The notes under the pieces were generated by a model. It searched no databases. It saw nothing but the letters and a program-made list of their open reading frames with translations, and was not told where the DNA came from. Of a DNA stretch of 64,000 nt, positions 37,101 to 46,017 are shown piece after piece (position 1 is the stretch's first letter; each line of letters starts with the position of its first letter). This stretch comes from Pseudomonadota bacterium (GTDB lineage Bacteria > Pseudomonadota > Alphaproteobacteria > Rhizobiales > Beijerinckiaceae), in assembly GCA_021813805.1 (NCBI GenBank), contig JAKAJL010000013.1, positions 1 through 64,000 on the forward strand. The letters run 5' to 3'. The position numbers and the translations under genes are program-made.

Positions 37101-39377
37101 AAGCTCGACCTGCCGATCCAGCTTGCGGGCCTTGCTCCGGGCGAAGAGGCCTATGTCACGGTCGCGGCGGTCGACGTCGGCATACTCAATCTTACCCGCT
37201 ACGTGACGCCCGACCCGAGTGGCCATTTCTATGGCCAGCGCGCGCTTTCGACCGAAATCCGCGACATTTACGGCTATCTGATCGACGGACTCCAGGGCGC
37301 GCGCGGCGCAATTCGCTCGGGCGGCGATTCCGGCGGCGAGGAGACGTCTGCCGAAAAGCCCGATCAGGAGCCTTTGGCGCTTTATTCGGGCCTTGTGCGC
37401 GTCGGTCCCGACGGCAAGGCGAAGGTCTCCTTCGACCTCCCCGCCTTCAATGGGACGGCGCGCGTTATGGCGGTGGCCTGGAGCAAGGGCCGGACCGGCT
37501 CGGTCTCGGCCGACGTCATCGTGCGCGACGCGGTCGTGGTTCAGGCCAGCCTGCCGCGCTTCCTCTCGCTCGACGACCAGTCGCGCCTCAATCTGCGCCT
37601 GGACAACGTCGAAGCCGCCGCCGGCGATTATCGGCTGAGCGTCGCTCTGCACGGCCCGCTCGCCGGCGACGTCGCCGCGCTGAACCAGACCGTGAAGCTC
37701 GGCGCCAAGACGAAAGCTTCGGTGATTATCCCGCTGCGCGCGACCGGCGTCGGCGCGGCTTCGCTGGACGTCAAGCTGACCGGGCCGAAATTCGCGGCGA
37801 CGCAAAGCCTGGCGCTCATCGTCGAGCCGGGAACCAGCGCCCTGGTCGAGCGCAGCTTTCACACTTTGCAGCCCGGCGAAAGCCTGGTTCTGTCACGCGA
37901 TCTGCTCGCCGAATTCATCCCCACCACTGGCGCGGTCACCGCCAGCGCCACGCCGCTTGGGGCGGTGGACGTGGCGGGGCTTTTGACCGCGCTCGACGTC
38001 TATCCCTGGTTCTGCTCGGAACAGACGGTCAGCCGCGCCATGCCGCTTCTCTATCTGAGCAAGCTCACGGGCGCTGAGCGGGACGCGCTGCAAGGCGACA
38101 TTCCGGCGCGGGTCGAGCGCGCGATCGCGCTCCTGCTGTCGCGCCAGGATTCGAACGGCGGCTTCGGCCTGTGGTCGGCGGAAAGCTCCGAGGACATGTG
38201 GCTCACCGCCTTCGTCAGCGATTTTCTGAGTCGCGCGCGGGAGAATAAATATGTCGTGCCGCAAAAAGCGATGGATCAGGCGCTCGACCGGCTGCGCAAT
38301 TATGTCGTCAATATTTCCGACGTGAAGGCTGAGAACAACGCGGCGCTCGCCTATGCGCTCTATGTCCTGGCCCGCAACGGCCGTCCTGTCGCCGGCGATC
38401 TGCGCTATTTCGAGGACGCGCGCCTCGACGCCTTCGATACGCCCTTCGCCCGCGCCCAGCTCGCGGCGGCCTCGGCTTTGACCGGCGACCGCGCCCGGGC
38501 GCAAAAGACCTTCGTCGCGGCGGGCGACGCCCTGTCGGCGGCCAGAACCTCGAATATTTCGCGCGCCGATTATGGCTCGCTGCTGCGCGATGGCGCCGGC
38601 CTCTTGACGCTCGCCGCCGAGAGCCAGGCCGATCAGGCCCTGATCGTCAAGGCGGCGCAGGTCGTCAATGGCGCCGCCGCCGCGACGCCGCATGCCTCGA
38701 CGCAGGAGGAGAGCTGGATGGTCCTCGCCGCCCAGGCGTTTGCCGCGCAGGCCGAAAACCAGACGCTCTCCATCGACGGGGCGCCGCACAAAGGCGTCTT
38801 CGCCATGCGCTATGACGATTCTGCGCTGGCCGGAAAGCCGGTGACCTTGGTCAATCAGGGTCAAGCCCCGGTGAAGATCGCCATCAGCGTGTCGGGACGC
38901 CCGGTCGCCAAGGCGCCGGAAGAATCGCAGGGCTACCACATCGAGCGCGGCTTCTACCGCCTCGACGGGACGCTGGTCGCGCCCAACGAGCTCAAGCAGA
39001 ATGATCGCCTGGTGGTCGCGCTGAAAATCACCGAGACGGATGCGGCTTACGCGCGTCTGATCCTGGAGGATCGCCTGCCCGCCGGCCTGGAGATCGACAA
39101 TCCCGAGCTTTACGACGGCGGCTCGACCGAAAATCTCGAATGGGTCAAAGCCACGGTCGCGCCCACCCATACGGAATACAAAGACGACCGTTTCGTCGCA
39201 GCCTTCGAGCGCAATGGCTCGGACAAGGCGACCTTCGCCGTCGCCTATATCGTGCGCGCAGTGACGCCGGGGACTTATATTCTTCCCCCCGCGACGATCG
39301 AGGACATGTATCGCCCCGAAAGATTCGGACGCACCGGTTTCGGGACGGTCGAAATTTCGGCGGGCGCAAGAAAGTGA
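34140..39377 (+). CDS. Bacterial alpha-2-macroglobulin family protein
   Basis: 1745 residues. A Sec signal with cleavage near AFA-AP at residue 23 lacks a lipobox, so it is probably soluble in the periplasm rather than a lipoprotein like E. coli YfhM. MG-type domains fill the middle. The thioester is C1292-S-E-Q1295, and the C-terminal alpha/alpha toroid and receptor-like domain end with YRPERFGRTG. Such proteins trap foreign proteases. The stop overlaps the PBP1C start, the conserved A2M-PbpC pairing in which envelope repair and defence are linked. Confidence 0.93.
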   Translation: MSPISRLRAAFFALLLFSSGAFAAPKPYVNDDLASSAARLEQKLADDSADVRAHNTTMDLRQQAVALGRQGDAARALPILAAIVASTPDSVADWLMFARASLAAAAAKGDDSEALADQALAAAFAAYRHARIKSEEAASLALIGEIFAARASWREALNAYRASLDAFALPPVRKTYDDLREKYGFRVLDYKIDNESASPRVCFQFSEDLARGRGDFSPFVTLDGRSDAAVSNEERQICVEGLKHGAHYDIALRQGLPSAVGENLLRNQDYQVYVRDRSPQAHFTGRNYVLPRIGPEGAPIVSVNTTKVNVRIFRVGDRNLLPTIRSEDFLAQLSAMRLKQFGDRDGQKIWSGTLDVKSELNQDVVTDFPVLEALGQPQPGVYVMSASAADDLAANGGDEEDYSLRATQWFVVSDLGLTAFSARDGVTALVRSLATAEPKAGIEARLIARNNELLAKATTDARGEVHFAPGLSRGEGGLAPGLIVVSDGKADYNFLDLQQNAFDLTDRGVEGRDPPGALDAFVYAERGVYRSGETVHLAALLRDGAGIAAAAPLTLVVKRPDGVEFLRAPLADRGLGGRTLDVVLPADAASGGWTVQAFSDPKSPAIGEAGFLVEDYVPERMDMVLTPKVDAARPGETAQIGVVVRYLYGASGANLTVKGDVEIDAATDHGLPALKGYEAGVADEDFSPVKNELDDTPTTDANGATTLQVAIPPVRATRPLEAKIAVRAGEEGGRAIERIAYLPLLPSGGLIGVKKDFDNLAEGSQARFDVIAVGPDGLRTSRRNVHWSLYRLSNDYQWYKQDGRWNFEQVKSSRRVADGAVDLAPEAAAKIAAVVGLGHYRLDLRDDDPNDAQTSVTFDVGWSGEAKAPTPDQLDVTLDKRAYASGEKMKLTVFARSDAKSTIAVLGEGVKTTLDADLKKGDNEITLPIGSDWGVGAYALVLAHRPLDKAVGRMPGRAIGLAWFSVDPDAHRLKIALNAPERARPREKLDLPIQLAGLAPGEEAYVTVAAVDVGILNLTRYVTPDPSGHFYGQRALSTEIRDIYGYLIDGLQGARGAIRSGGDSGGEETSAEKPDQEPLALYSGLVRVGPDGKAKVSFDLPAFNGTARVMAVAWSKGRTGSVSADVIVRDAVVVQASLPRFLSLDDQSRLNLRLDNVEAAAGDYRLSVALHGPLAGDVAALNQTVKLGAKTKASVIIPLRATGVGAASLDVKLTGPKFAATQSLALIVEPGTSALVERSFHTLQPGESLVLSRDLLAEFIPTTGAVTASATPLGAVDVAGLLTALDVYPWFCSEQTVSRAMPLLYLSKLTGAERDALQGDIPARVERAIALLLSRQDSNGGFGLWSAESSEDMWLTAFVSDFLSRARENKYVVPQKAMDQALDRLRNYVVNISDVKAENNAALAYALYVLARNGRPVAGDLRYFEDARLDAFDTPFARAQLAAASALTGDRARAQKTFVAAGDALSAARTSNISRADYGSLLRDGAGLLTLAAESQADQALIVKAAQVVNGAAAATPHASTQEESWMVLAAQAFAAQAENQTLSIDGAPHKGVFAMRYDDSALAGKPVTLVNQGQAPVKIAISVSGRPVAKAPEESQGYHIERGFYRLDGTLVAPNELKQNDRLVVALKITETDAAYARLILEDRLPAGLEIDNPELYDGGSTENLEWVKATVAPTHTEYKDDRFVAAFERNGSDKATFAVAYIVRAVTPGTYILPPATIEDMYRPERFGRTGFGTVEISAGARK

Positions 39378-41482
39378 AGCCGGAGCGCCAGCGCCCGTGG
39401 CTCTATGCCGCCGTCCTGATCTTTTTATGCGGTCTGGTGGCGCCGGGCGTCTGGCTCCAGTCGCAACGCGCTCTGGGGCCGCTCCATCTTGCCGCTATGG
39501 ATCGGCCCTCGGCCGTGGCGCTCGATCGCGAGGGGCGGCTGTTGCGCGCTTTCGAAACGCCCGACGGGCGCTGGCGCCTGCCCTTGCGCGCCAGGGATGT
39601 CGATCCGCGCTTCTTCGTCCTGCTGAAAGCCTATGAGGACCGGCGTTTTGACCGTCATCACGGCGTCGATTTCCCGGCGCTGCTGCGCGCCTCCTGGCAA
39701 TTCGTCCGATATCGCCACGTCGTATCGGGTGGTTCGACCCTGACCATGCAGGCCGCGCGCCTGCTGGAGCCGAGGCCCGCGCGCGATCTATTCGCCAAGG
39801 CGCGCCAGATCTTGCGCGCCTTTCAACTTGAGGCGCGGTTCGGCAAGGAGCAAATCCTCGACATCTATCTCGCGCTCGCGCCCTATGGCGGCAATCTCGA
39901 AGGGCTGCGCGCGGCGAGTCTGGCTTATTTCGGCAAGGAGCCGCGGCGCCTGAGCACTGCGGAAGCCGCTCTGCTGGTCGCGATCCCGCAAGCGCCGGAA
40001 GCGCGGCGGCCCGATCGCCACGCCAACGCCGCCCGCGCCGCCCGCGACCGCGTCCTCGACCGCGCTGTCGCGGCGGGCGCGCTTTCTCCGGACGAAGCCG
40101 CCCGCGCCAAAGCCGAGCCGCCGCCGCTGGGGCGAAAACCCTTTCCTGTTCTCGCCCCCCATGTGACGGAGGCGCTCGCCCGCGCCCGCCCGACGCGCAA
40201 GGTCCTGCGTCTGTCGCTCGACGCCCGCTTGCAGGAAAGCCTGGAAAAGCTGGCCCGCGATGGCGCCGAGCGGCTGGGTCCGAAGCTGAGCATGGCGATC
40301 CTGGTCATCGACAACAGAAGCGGCGCCGTTCTCGCCCATGTCGGCAACGCCGATTATTTCTCGAAAGATCGCGCCGGCGCGATCGACATGACGGAAGCCC
40401 TGCGCTCGCCCGGCTCGACGCTGAAACCCTTTATCTATGCGATGGCCTTCGGGAACGGCCTCGCCCATCCCGAAACGCTGCTCGATGACGCGCCGACCCG
40501 CTATGGGGCGTGGAAGCCGACGAATTTCGACGACAAGTTCCATGGCGCGGTCACCGCGCGCGAAGCCCTGCAATTGTCGCTCAACCTGCCGGCGGCGCAG
40601 GTGCTCGACGCCGTCGGCCCGGCGCGTTTCGTCGCCCGGATGCGCGGGGCGGGCCTGCCGCTCGTCCTGCCCAAGGATTCGGACGCCGGCCTCGCCATCG
40701 GGCTCGGCGGGGTTGGCGTTCGCCTGCGCGACCTCGTCCGCGCCTATGCCGGTTTTCCGCGCGGCGGGCTTGCGCCGGAATTGGTCGAGGATCTCGACGA
40801 TCCGCCCGCACAGACGGCGCCGCGGCGGATCGCCGAGCCCGTCGCCGCCTGGCAGGTCGCGGATATTCTGCGCTTCGCGCCGCCGCCCGAAAACGGCGCG
40901 ATCGGCCGTATCGCCTTCAAGACCGGCACGTCCTATGGCTATCGCGACGCCCTGGCGATCGGCTTCGACCGCGCCCACACCATCGCCGTCTGGGTCGGGC
41001 GGGCGGATAATGGCGCGGTTTCCGGCCTGGTCGGCCGCAAAGTCGCGGCGCCTATCCTTTTCTCGTCCTTCGCCCGCCTTGGCGGTCCAAACGAGCCCTT
41101 GCCGCGCCCGCCCGGCGTCCTGGCCGCCTCCACGGCGAACCTGCCGCCGCCCCTGCGTCATCTGCGCCGCGAGGCGCCGAAAATCCTGGCCGCGACCTTT
41201 TCCAATCCGCTGAAGATCACTTTTCCGCCCGACGGCGCCCGGATCGACCTCGGCCTCCTTCACGGCGCCGCTGGGCAGGACCGGCCCGAACTGGCGCTCA
41301 AGGCGCAAGGCGGCGCGCCGCCCCTGACATGGATGATCAATGGCGCGCCGCTCAAGGCGGGGGCCGAAGGCCAGACTCAGCGCCACGAGGCGAACTGGAC
41401 GCCCGATGGCGCGGGCTTCGCCCGCGTTTCGGTGATCGACGCCAATGGCGCCGGCGACAGCGTTCTGGTGCGGCTTGAATAA
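39374..41482 (+). CDS. pbpC: Penicillin-binding protein 1C
   Basis: 702 residues from a GTG overlapping the macroglobulin stop. After an N-terminal anchor comes a GT51 glycosyltransferase domain (YEDRRFDRHHGVD, GGSTLTMQAARLL), then a transpeptidase domain with SPGSTLKPF, SLN and KTGTSYGYRD motifs, and the C-terminal BiPBP domain (about 610-702) typical of PBP1C. It polymerises peptidoglycan and is thought to repair the wall together with A2M. Confidence 0.95.
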   Translation: MKPERQRPWLYAAVLIFLCGLVAPGVWLQSQRALGPLHLAAMDRPSAVALDREGRLLRAFETPDGRWRLPLRARDVDPRFFVLLKAYEDRRFDRHHGVDFPALLRASWQFVRYRHVVSGGSTLTMQAARLLEPRPARDLFAKARQILRAFQLEARFGKEQILDIYLALAPYGGNLEGLRAASLAYFGKEPRRLSTAEAALLVAIPQAPEARRPDRHANAARAARDRVLDRAVAAGALSPDEAARAKAEPPPLGRKPFPVLAPHVTEALARARPTRKVLRLSLDARLQESLEKLARDGAERLGPKLSMAILVIDNRSGAVLAHVGNADYFSKDRAGAIDMTEALRSPGSTLKPFIYAMAFGNGLAHPETLLDDAPTRYGAWKPTNFDDKFHGAVTAREALQLSLNLPAAQVLDAVGPARFVARMRGAGLPLVLPKDSDAGLAIGLGGVGVRLRDLVRAYAGFPRGGLAPELVEDLDDPPAQTAPRRIAEPVAAWQVADILRFAPPPENGAIGRIAFKTGTSYGYRDALAIGFDRAHTIAVWVGRADNGAVSGLVGRKVAAPILFSSFARLGGPNEPLPRPPGVLAASTANLPPPLRHLRREAPKILAATFSNPLKITFPPDGARIDLGLLHGAAGQDRPELALKAQGGAPPLTWMINGAPLKAGAEGQTQRHEANWTPDGAGFARVSVIDANGAGDSVLVRLE

Positions 41483-41563
41483 GGATTGATTAAGGATTGA
41501 CCTCGGCCGCGCTCCGGGGCATGTCAGCGTCCGACTTTCGACGGACCTGCCTGGACTTTCCCC

Positions 41564-42355
41564 ATGATCAATTCGGCTTTGATGAATGTGATGATCTCGG
41601 CCGCGCTCAAGGCCGGCCGCGGCCTGAAGCGCGATTTCGGCGAGGTCGAGAATCTCCAGGTTTCGGTCAAGGGGCCGGGCGATTTCGTCACCATCGCCGA
41701 CAAGAAAGCCGAAAAGACCATTTTCGAGGAATTGTCCAAGGCGCGGCCCGGCTATGGCTTCGTGCTGGAGGAGGGCGGGCTGGTCGAGGGCGCCGACAAG
41801 AGCCATGTCTGGTATGTCGATCCGCTCGACGGCACCACCAATTTCCTGCACGGACTGCCGATTTTCGCCGTCTCCATCGGGCTCGAGCGCGAGGGCCAGA
41901 TGGTGGCCGGCGTGATCTACAATCCAGCGACCGACGATCTTTTCGTGGCCGAAAAGGGCCATGGCGCCTTTTACAACGACCGCCGCATCCGGGTGGCGGC
42001 GCGCCGCGACGTCTCGGAAGGGCTGGTCGCCACCGGCATCCCGCCGCTCGGCAAAGCCGCGATCCATCCGCGCTTCAAGGCGGAGCTCGCCTCGGTCATG
42101 ACCCGGGCCGGCGGCGTTCGTCGCCTCGGCGCCGCCTCGATCGATCTCGCCTTCGTCGCCGCCGGCCGTTTCGACGGTTTCTGGGAGCGCGGCCTCAAGA
42201 GCTGGGACATGGCGGCGGGCATGGTGCTGGTGCGCGAGGCCGGCGGCTATGTCACCAACGCCGATGGCGGGTCAGATATTTTCGGCACAGGCTCGGTGTG
42301 CTGCGGCAACGAATATATCCACAAGCAACTGCTCGACCTCGTCAAAAAAGCCTGA
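41564..42355 (+). CDS. suhB: Inositol monophosphatase family protein
   Basis: 263 residues. It has EEGG, the metal site DPLDGTTNFLHGLPIF and the second motif WDMAAGMVLVREAGG, as in SuhB. It dephosphorylates inositol 1-phosphate or related sugar phosphates; SuhB can also act in ribosome synthesis. It differs from the CysQ member at 9.9 kb by DGTTNF in place of DGSKEF. The ribosome site is weak. It precedes the MotA-like gene on the same strand by 91 bases. Confidence 0.88.
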   Translation: MINSALMNVMISAALKAGRGLKRDFGEVENLQVSVKGPGDFVTIADKKAEKTIFEELSKARPGYGFVLEEGGLVEGADKSHVWYVDPLDGTTNFLHGLPIFAVSIGLEREGQMVAGVIYNPATDDLFVAEKGHGAFYNDRRIRVAARRDVSEGLVATGIPPLGKAAIHPRFKAELASVMTRAGGVRRLGAASIDLAFVAAGRFDGFWERGLKSWDMAAGMVLVREAGGYVTNADGGSDIFGTGSVCCGNEYIHKQLLDLVKKA

Positions 42356-42446
42356 TCCGCCCCGAGGAGGCATGGGGCGAGATTCGCCTTGAAATTCCCC
42401 TGACCATGCGTTCTACCTAACGCGAAGCAAAAGAGGGACCGCCGCA

Positions 42447-43325
42447 ATGTCGGACAAAGACGCCTATCGCCTGTCCTCGCCCGGCATTTTCCTGCTGCGG
42501 ATGGCGGTTTTCCTGATTTTGGTCGGTTTCGTCGCCTTCATCCTCCATGGTCCGATCGAAACCGCCTTCTGGGCAAATCCGGGTCTCAACAGCGTCATCG
42601 TCGCGGCAGCGGGGATCGGCGTTCTGATCGCCTTCGGCCATGTGATGCGGCTTTTCCGCGAAATCGCCTGGGTCAATGGCCACACAAGCAAGAAACCGCG
42701 CCTGCTGGCGCCGATGGCGCGGATCGTCGGCGAGGACGGCAAGGCGCCCATGTCGCCGCAGATTCTGCGCCTCGTGCTCGATTCGGTCGCGACCCGGCTC
42801 GACGAAGGGCGCGAAACGTCGCGCTATCTCACCGGCCTGTTGGTTTTTCTCGGCCTGCTCGGCACCTTCTGGGGTCTGCTGGAGACGGTCGGCTCGATCA
42901 GCGGCGTGATCGGTTCGCTGCAAAGCGGCGGCGAGACCTCGGCTCTGTTCAACGATCTCAAGACCGGCCTCGCCCGGCCGCTGGCGGGCATGAGCCTTGC
43001 TTTCACATCCTCGCTGTTCGGCCTCGCCGGCTCGCTGGTGCTCGGATTCCTCGATCTCCAGGCGGGACAGGCGCAAAGCCGTTTCTATACCGAGCTGGAA
43101 GACCGGCTCTCGGCGGATGTCGAGGAGGCGCGCGCGCCGGAAAGGCCATCCGAGAACACGGAGGCGATCGACGGCCTCGCCAATGGCGTCCAGGCTTTGG
43201 TGCGCCACATGCGGCAGGAGCAGCAGATGATCCGGGACTGGGTCGAGGCCCAGTCGGCGCGCCAGGCGCGGCTGCAGGCCGCGATCGAGGCGCATCTGGC
43301 CAGCGAGAAGCAGGAGATGCGCTGA
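42447..43325 (+). CDS. MotA/TolQ/ExbB-like membrane protein
   Basis: 292 residues with four likely membrane helices (about 17-36, 48-70, 128-152 and 180-205). The conserved region GLLVFLGLLGTFWGLLETVG is typical of MotA/ExbB proton-channel proteins. A charged helical tail (about 215-292) extends into the cytoplasm. It pairs with the OmpA/MotB-like gene that follows, overlapping by one base. Unlike MotA no flagellar gene is nearby. It likely forms a proton-driven rotor of unknown target. Confidence 0.85.
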   Translation: MSDKDAYRLSSPGIFLLRMAVFLILVGFVAFILHGPIETAFWANPGLNSVIVAAAGIGVLIAFGHVMRLFREIAWVNGHTSKKPRLLAPMARIVGEDGKAPMSPQILRLVLDSVATRLDEGRETSRYLTGLLVFLGLLGTFWGLLETVGSISGVIGSLQSGGETSALFNDLKTGLARPLAGMSLAFTSSLFGLAGSLVLGFLDLQAGQAQSRFYTELEDRLSADVEEARAPERPSENTEAIDGLANGVQALVRHMRQEQQMIRDWVEAQSARQARLQAAIEAHLASEKQEMR

Positions 43326-44314
43326 TGCCGCTGTCCCGCGCCCGCCGCCGCCCGACGGCGATGAATTACTGGCCGGGCTTCGTGGACGCGCTCTCGACCC
43401 TGCTGCTGGTCTTCACCTTCCTGCTCTCGGTCTTCGTCGTCGCCCAATATTATCTGTCGCGCGACGTCGGCGGCAAGGACGCCGCTCTGGCCAAGCTCAA
43501 CAAGGAGATCGAGCAGCTCACCGCGATTCTCTCGCTCGAAAAAAGCGGCAAGGAGAAGGCCCAGCTCAGCCTCGCCGCTCTGTCCGCGACTTTAGAAGCC
43601 ACCCGCAAGGAACGCGACGCGCTCGCGGCGGGGGCGGGCGCGGCGTCCTCCAGTCTCGAAGCGCAAAAGCAGCTTTCCGCCGAAGCCGCGGCGCGGGTCG
43701 ATCTGCTCAACGCGCAGATCGCCGCTTTGCGCCAGCAGCTCGCGGCGGTGCAGGAGGCGCTTGACGCGCAGGAGGCGAAAAACAAGGAAAGCCAGGACCG
43801 CATCGCCGATCTCGGCGCGCGGCTCAATGTCGCGCTCGCCGAGAAGGTGCAAGAGCTGGCGCGTTATCGGTCGGACTTTTTCGGCCGTCTGCGCGAGATT
43901 CTGGCCGATCGGCCGGAAGTGAAAGTGTCGGGCGACCGTTTCATCCTGCCGACAGAGGTCCTGTTCCAGAGCGGCCAGGCCGATCTGACGCCCGAAGGCA
44001 AGGCGGAGATCGACAAGGTCTATGTCGCCCTGAGCGAGGTCGCCAAGGAAATCCCGCCGGAAATTCCCTGGGTGCTCAGGGTGGACGGGCACACCGACAA
44101 GCGGCCGCTCTCGTCTTCGTCGCAATTCAGGTCGAACTGGGACCTCTCCGCCGCCCGCGCCATCGCCGTCGTGAAATATCTGATCAGCAAGGGTTTCTCG
44201 CCTCAGCATCTGCTCGTGGGGGCCTTCGGTTCGAACCAGCCGATCGATTCTGGCGCCAGTGAGGAGGCCTTGCGGAAGAACCGCCGGATCGAGCTCAAGA
44301 TCACCGATCGGTAA
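43325..44314 (+). CDS. MotB-like OmpA-domain protein
   Basis: 329 residues. A single helix (about 18-42) carries D21, the expected proton-carrying aspartate of MotB/ExbD-type partners. A long Ala/Glu/Lys-rich coiled coil (about 50-180) leads to an OmpA-type peptidoglycan-binding domain (about 200-329) with LFQSGQADLTPEG, VDGHTDKRPL and SAARAIAVVKYL. It should link the wall to the motor formed with the MotA-like protein. The coiled coil is far longer than in a flagellar MotB plug. Confidence 0.87.
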   Translation: MPLSRARRRPTAMNYWPGFVDALSTLLLVFTFLLSVFVVAQYYLSRDVGGKDAALAKLNKEIEQLTAILSLEKSGKEKAQLSLAALSATLEATRKERDALAAGAGAASSSLEAQKQLSAEAAARVDLLNAQIAALRQQLAAVQEALDAQEAKNKESQDRIADLGARLNVALAEKVQELARYRSDFFGRLREILADRPEVKVSGDRFILPTEVLFQSGQADLTPEGKAEIDKVYVALSEVAKEIPPEIPWVLRVDGHTDKRPLSSSSQFRSNWDLSAARAIAVVKYLISKGFSPQHLLVGAFGSNQPIDSGASEEALRKNRRIELKITDR

Positions 44315-44321
44315 CCGGGGC

Positions 44322-46013
44322 ATGAGCGTCGCGCTGCGGTCCTATGCCGAAAAAGACTGGCTGGCGCTGCGCGCGCTTTGGGTGGAAACCTGGAGCCGGA
44401 CGCGATCCGACGTCGATTTCGCCGCCCGCGCGGCCTGGCTCGCCGAACTTGTCGAGAATTCCCTCGCCCAGGGCGCAGAGATTGTCGTCGCCGAGGATGG
44501 GGAAGGCCTGGCCGGTTTCGTGCTGTTCGATCGGGCGCGCGGCTGGCTGGAGCAGATCGCCGTCGCGCCCCGCGCGTTCGGCTCGGGCGTGGCGCGGGCG
44601 CTGATTGGCCGCGCCAAACGGGCCTGTCCGGCGGGCCTTGACCTGAATGTCAACGACGACAATTTTCGCGCTTTGGCCTTTTACCGCGCCGAAGGTTTTC
44701 GACAGGTCGGGGCAGGCCGCAATCCCTTGTCAGGCTTGCCGATCCTGACTCTCTCATGGCGGCCCCCGCCCGCAGGCGGCGCCAACGGAATGGAAACGCC
44801 CGAAATGACTCTTCACGCCAATCCGCTTGCCTATGCCAAGAACGGCGGTCTTTGTGTCCCGCCCTCGGTGCATCCGCTGGAAAACCTGCTCCAGCTCGAC
44901 GCGCGCGGCCTGCTCGACGCCATGCGCGACAGTCAGCGCCGGGATTTTCTGGAGATGGTCGCCGATATCGAGTCGCCCAATTCCGAATTGCATCGGCTGT
45001 TCGCCGCCCTGCGCGCGCGCGCCCCGGCGGGCAATCCGCTGCACGACATCGCTCTGTTCCGTCCCGGCGCGCTGGCCGGGCTTTTCCTGGATCTGCACGA
45101 TCATGTGATGAGCCATCCGGTCTGGCTTCATCCCTTTTTCGTGCGGGTGTTCGAGGGGCGGGCCACGCTCGACCAGCTGCGCGTTTTCGGCGTCCATTAT
45201 TTCAACCAGATCAAGAACACGCGCCAATGCGTCGCCGCCGCCATCGGCCGTTTCCACGGGTTGATGGGGCTGCCCTATGGTCCGCTCAACGAGCGCATTT
45301 CGGAAATCACCCAGATTTCGCTGGCCCAGCTCGTCGCCGACGAATATGGCGTCGGCAGCCATGCTTTGGCCGATTACCCGCCGCTCGGCCATCTGCTGCT
45401 CGCCAGGACCCATATCGCGATGTACCGCCAGTTCTTCGACGGGCTCGGCATCGCGCCCGAGGGGCAGGACGCGGCCCTGCTGCCCGGCGTCGCCGACAAT
45501 GTGCTGACCCAACGCCTGCTCGCCGGCGACGGGGCGTTCTCGCCGCTGGAGGCCCTGGCCTCGGTCGGGCTGGGCATGGAATGGGGCGTGCCGGAATTCT
45601 TCAGCCTGCTGCTTGGCGGCTTCATCCGCGTCGCCCTGCGCGAAAAGCTCGAGCTCACGCCGCATCATCTCGAAGTTTTCGTCGCCCACGTCCGCTATGA
45701 CGTGCTGCACGCCATTTCGGTCATGCTTGTGACGTCGCTGCACATGCGCGGCGAGGACGACATTCTCGCGGTCAAGGGCGCCTGCAACACGCTGATGGCC
45801 AGCCGCCATGGCATGATGACAGAGCTTTACCAAAAGGTCTTCGGCGAGGATTGCCCGGCGCTCGCCGATATCGATCTCGCCCCCCGCTACCGCCTGCGCG
45901 ACCGCCGCATCGAGACCGTTCTACGCAAGGCTCGGCAAGAAATCCCCTCCGAGGCGGTGATTGGCGCCGAAGCTTGGCGCGCGAGCGCAAAAACGCCTTT
46001 CGTCTTCACTTGA
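44322..46013 (+). CDS. Fusion: GNAT acetyltransferase and heme-oxygenase-like (HDO) domain
   Basis: 563 residues in one uninterrupted frame; GGGG precedes the ATG. Residues 1-148 form a GNAT domain (PRAFGSGVARALIGRAK as the acetyl-CoA loop, DDNFRALAFYRAEGFRQVG). A linker PPPAGGANG leads to an all-helical C-terminal part with candidate diiron ligands E341, H456, D460 and H463 (HxxxDxxH), as in iron-containing redox enzymes related to PqqC/TenA. ATG codons at 157 and 162 might also start a separate HDO protein. Substrate unknown. It ends 4 bases from the convergent exporter gene. Confidence 0.8.
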   Translation: MSVALRSYAEKDWLALRALWVETWSRTRSDVDFAARAAWLAELVENSLAQGAEIVVAEDGEGLAGFVLFDRARGWLEQIAVAPRAFGSGVARALIGRAKRACPAGLDLNVNDDNFRALAFYRAEGFRQVGAGRNPLSGLPILTLSWRPPPAGGANGMETPEMTLHANPLAYAKNGGLCVPPSVHPLENLLQLDARGLLDAMRDSQRRDFLEMVADIESPNSELHRLFAALRARAPAGNPLHDIALFRPGALAGLFLDLHDHVMSHPVWLHPFFVRVFEGRATLDQLRVFGVHYFNQIKNTRQCVAAAIGRFHGLMGLPYGPLNERISEITQISLAQLVADEYGVGSHALADYPPLGHLLLARTHIAMYRQFFDGLGIAPEGQDAALLPGVADNVLTQRLLAGDGAFSPLEALASVGLGMEWGVPEFFSLLLGGFIRVALREKLELTPHHLEVFVAHVRYDVLHAISVMLVTSLHMRGEDDILAVKGACNTLMASRHGMMTELYQKVFGEDCPALADIDLAPRYRLRDRRIETVLRKARQEIPSEAVIGAEAWRASAKTPFVFT

Positions 46014-46017
46014 GTCC

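Noticed and set aside
39788-42067. 759-codon open frame opposite pbpC and suhB
   Set aside because: Spans two unrelated genes with clear motifs on the other strand; composition is that of an antisense shadow.
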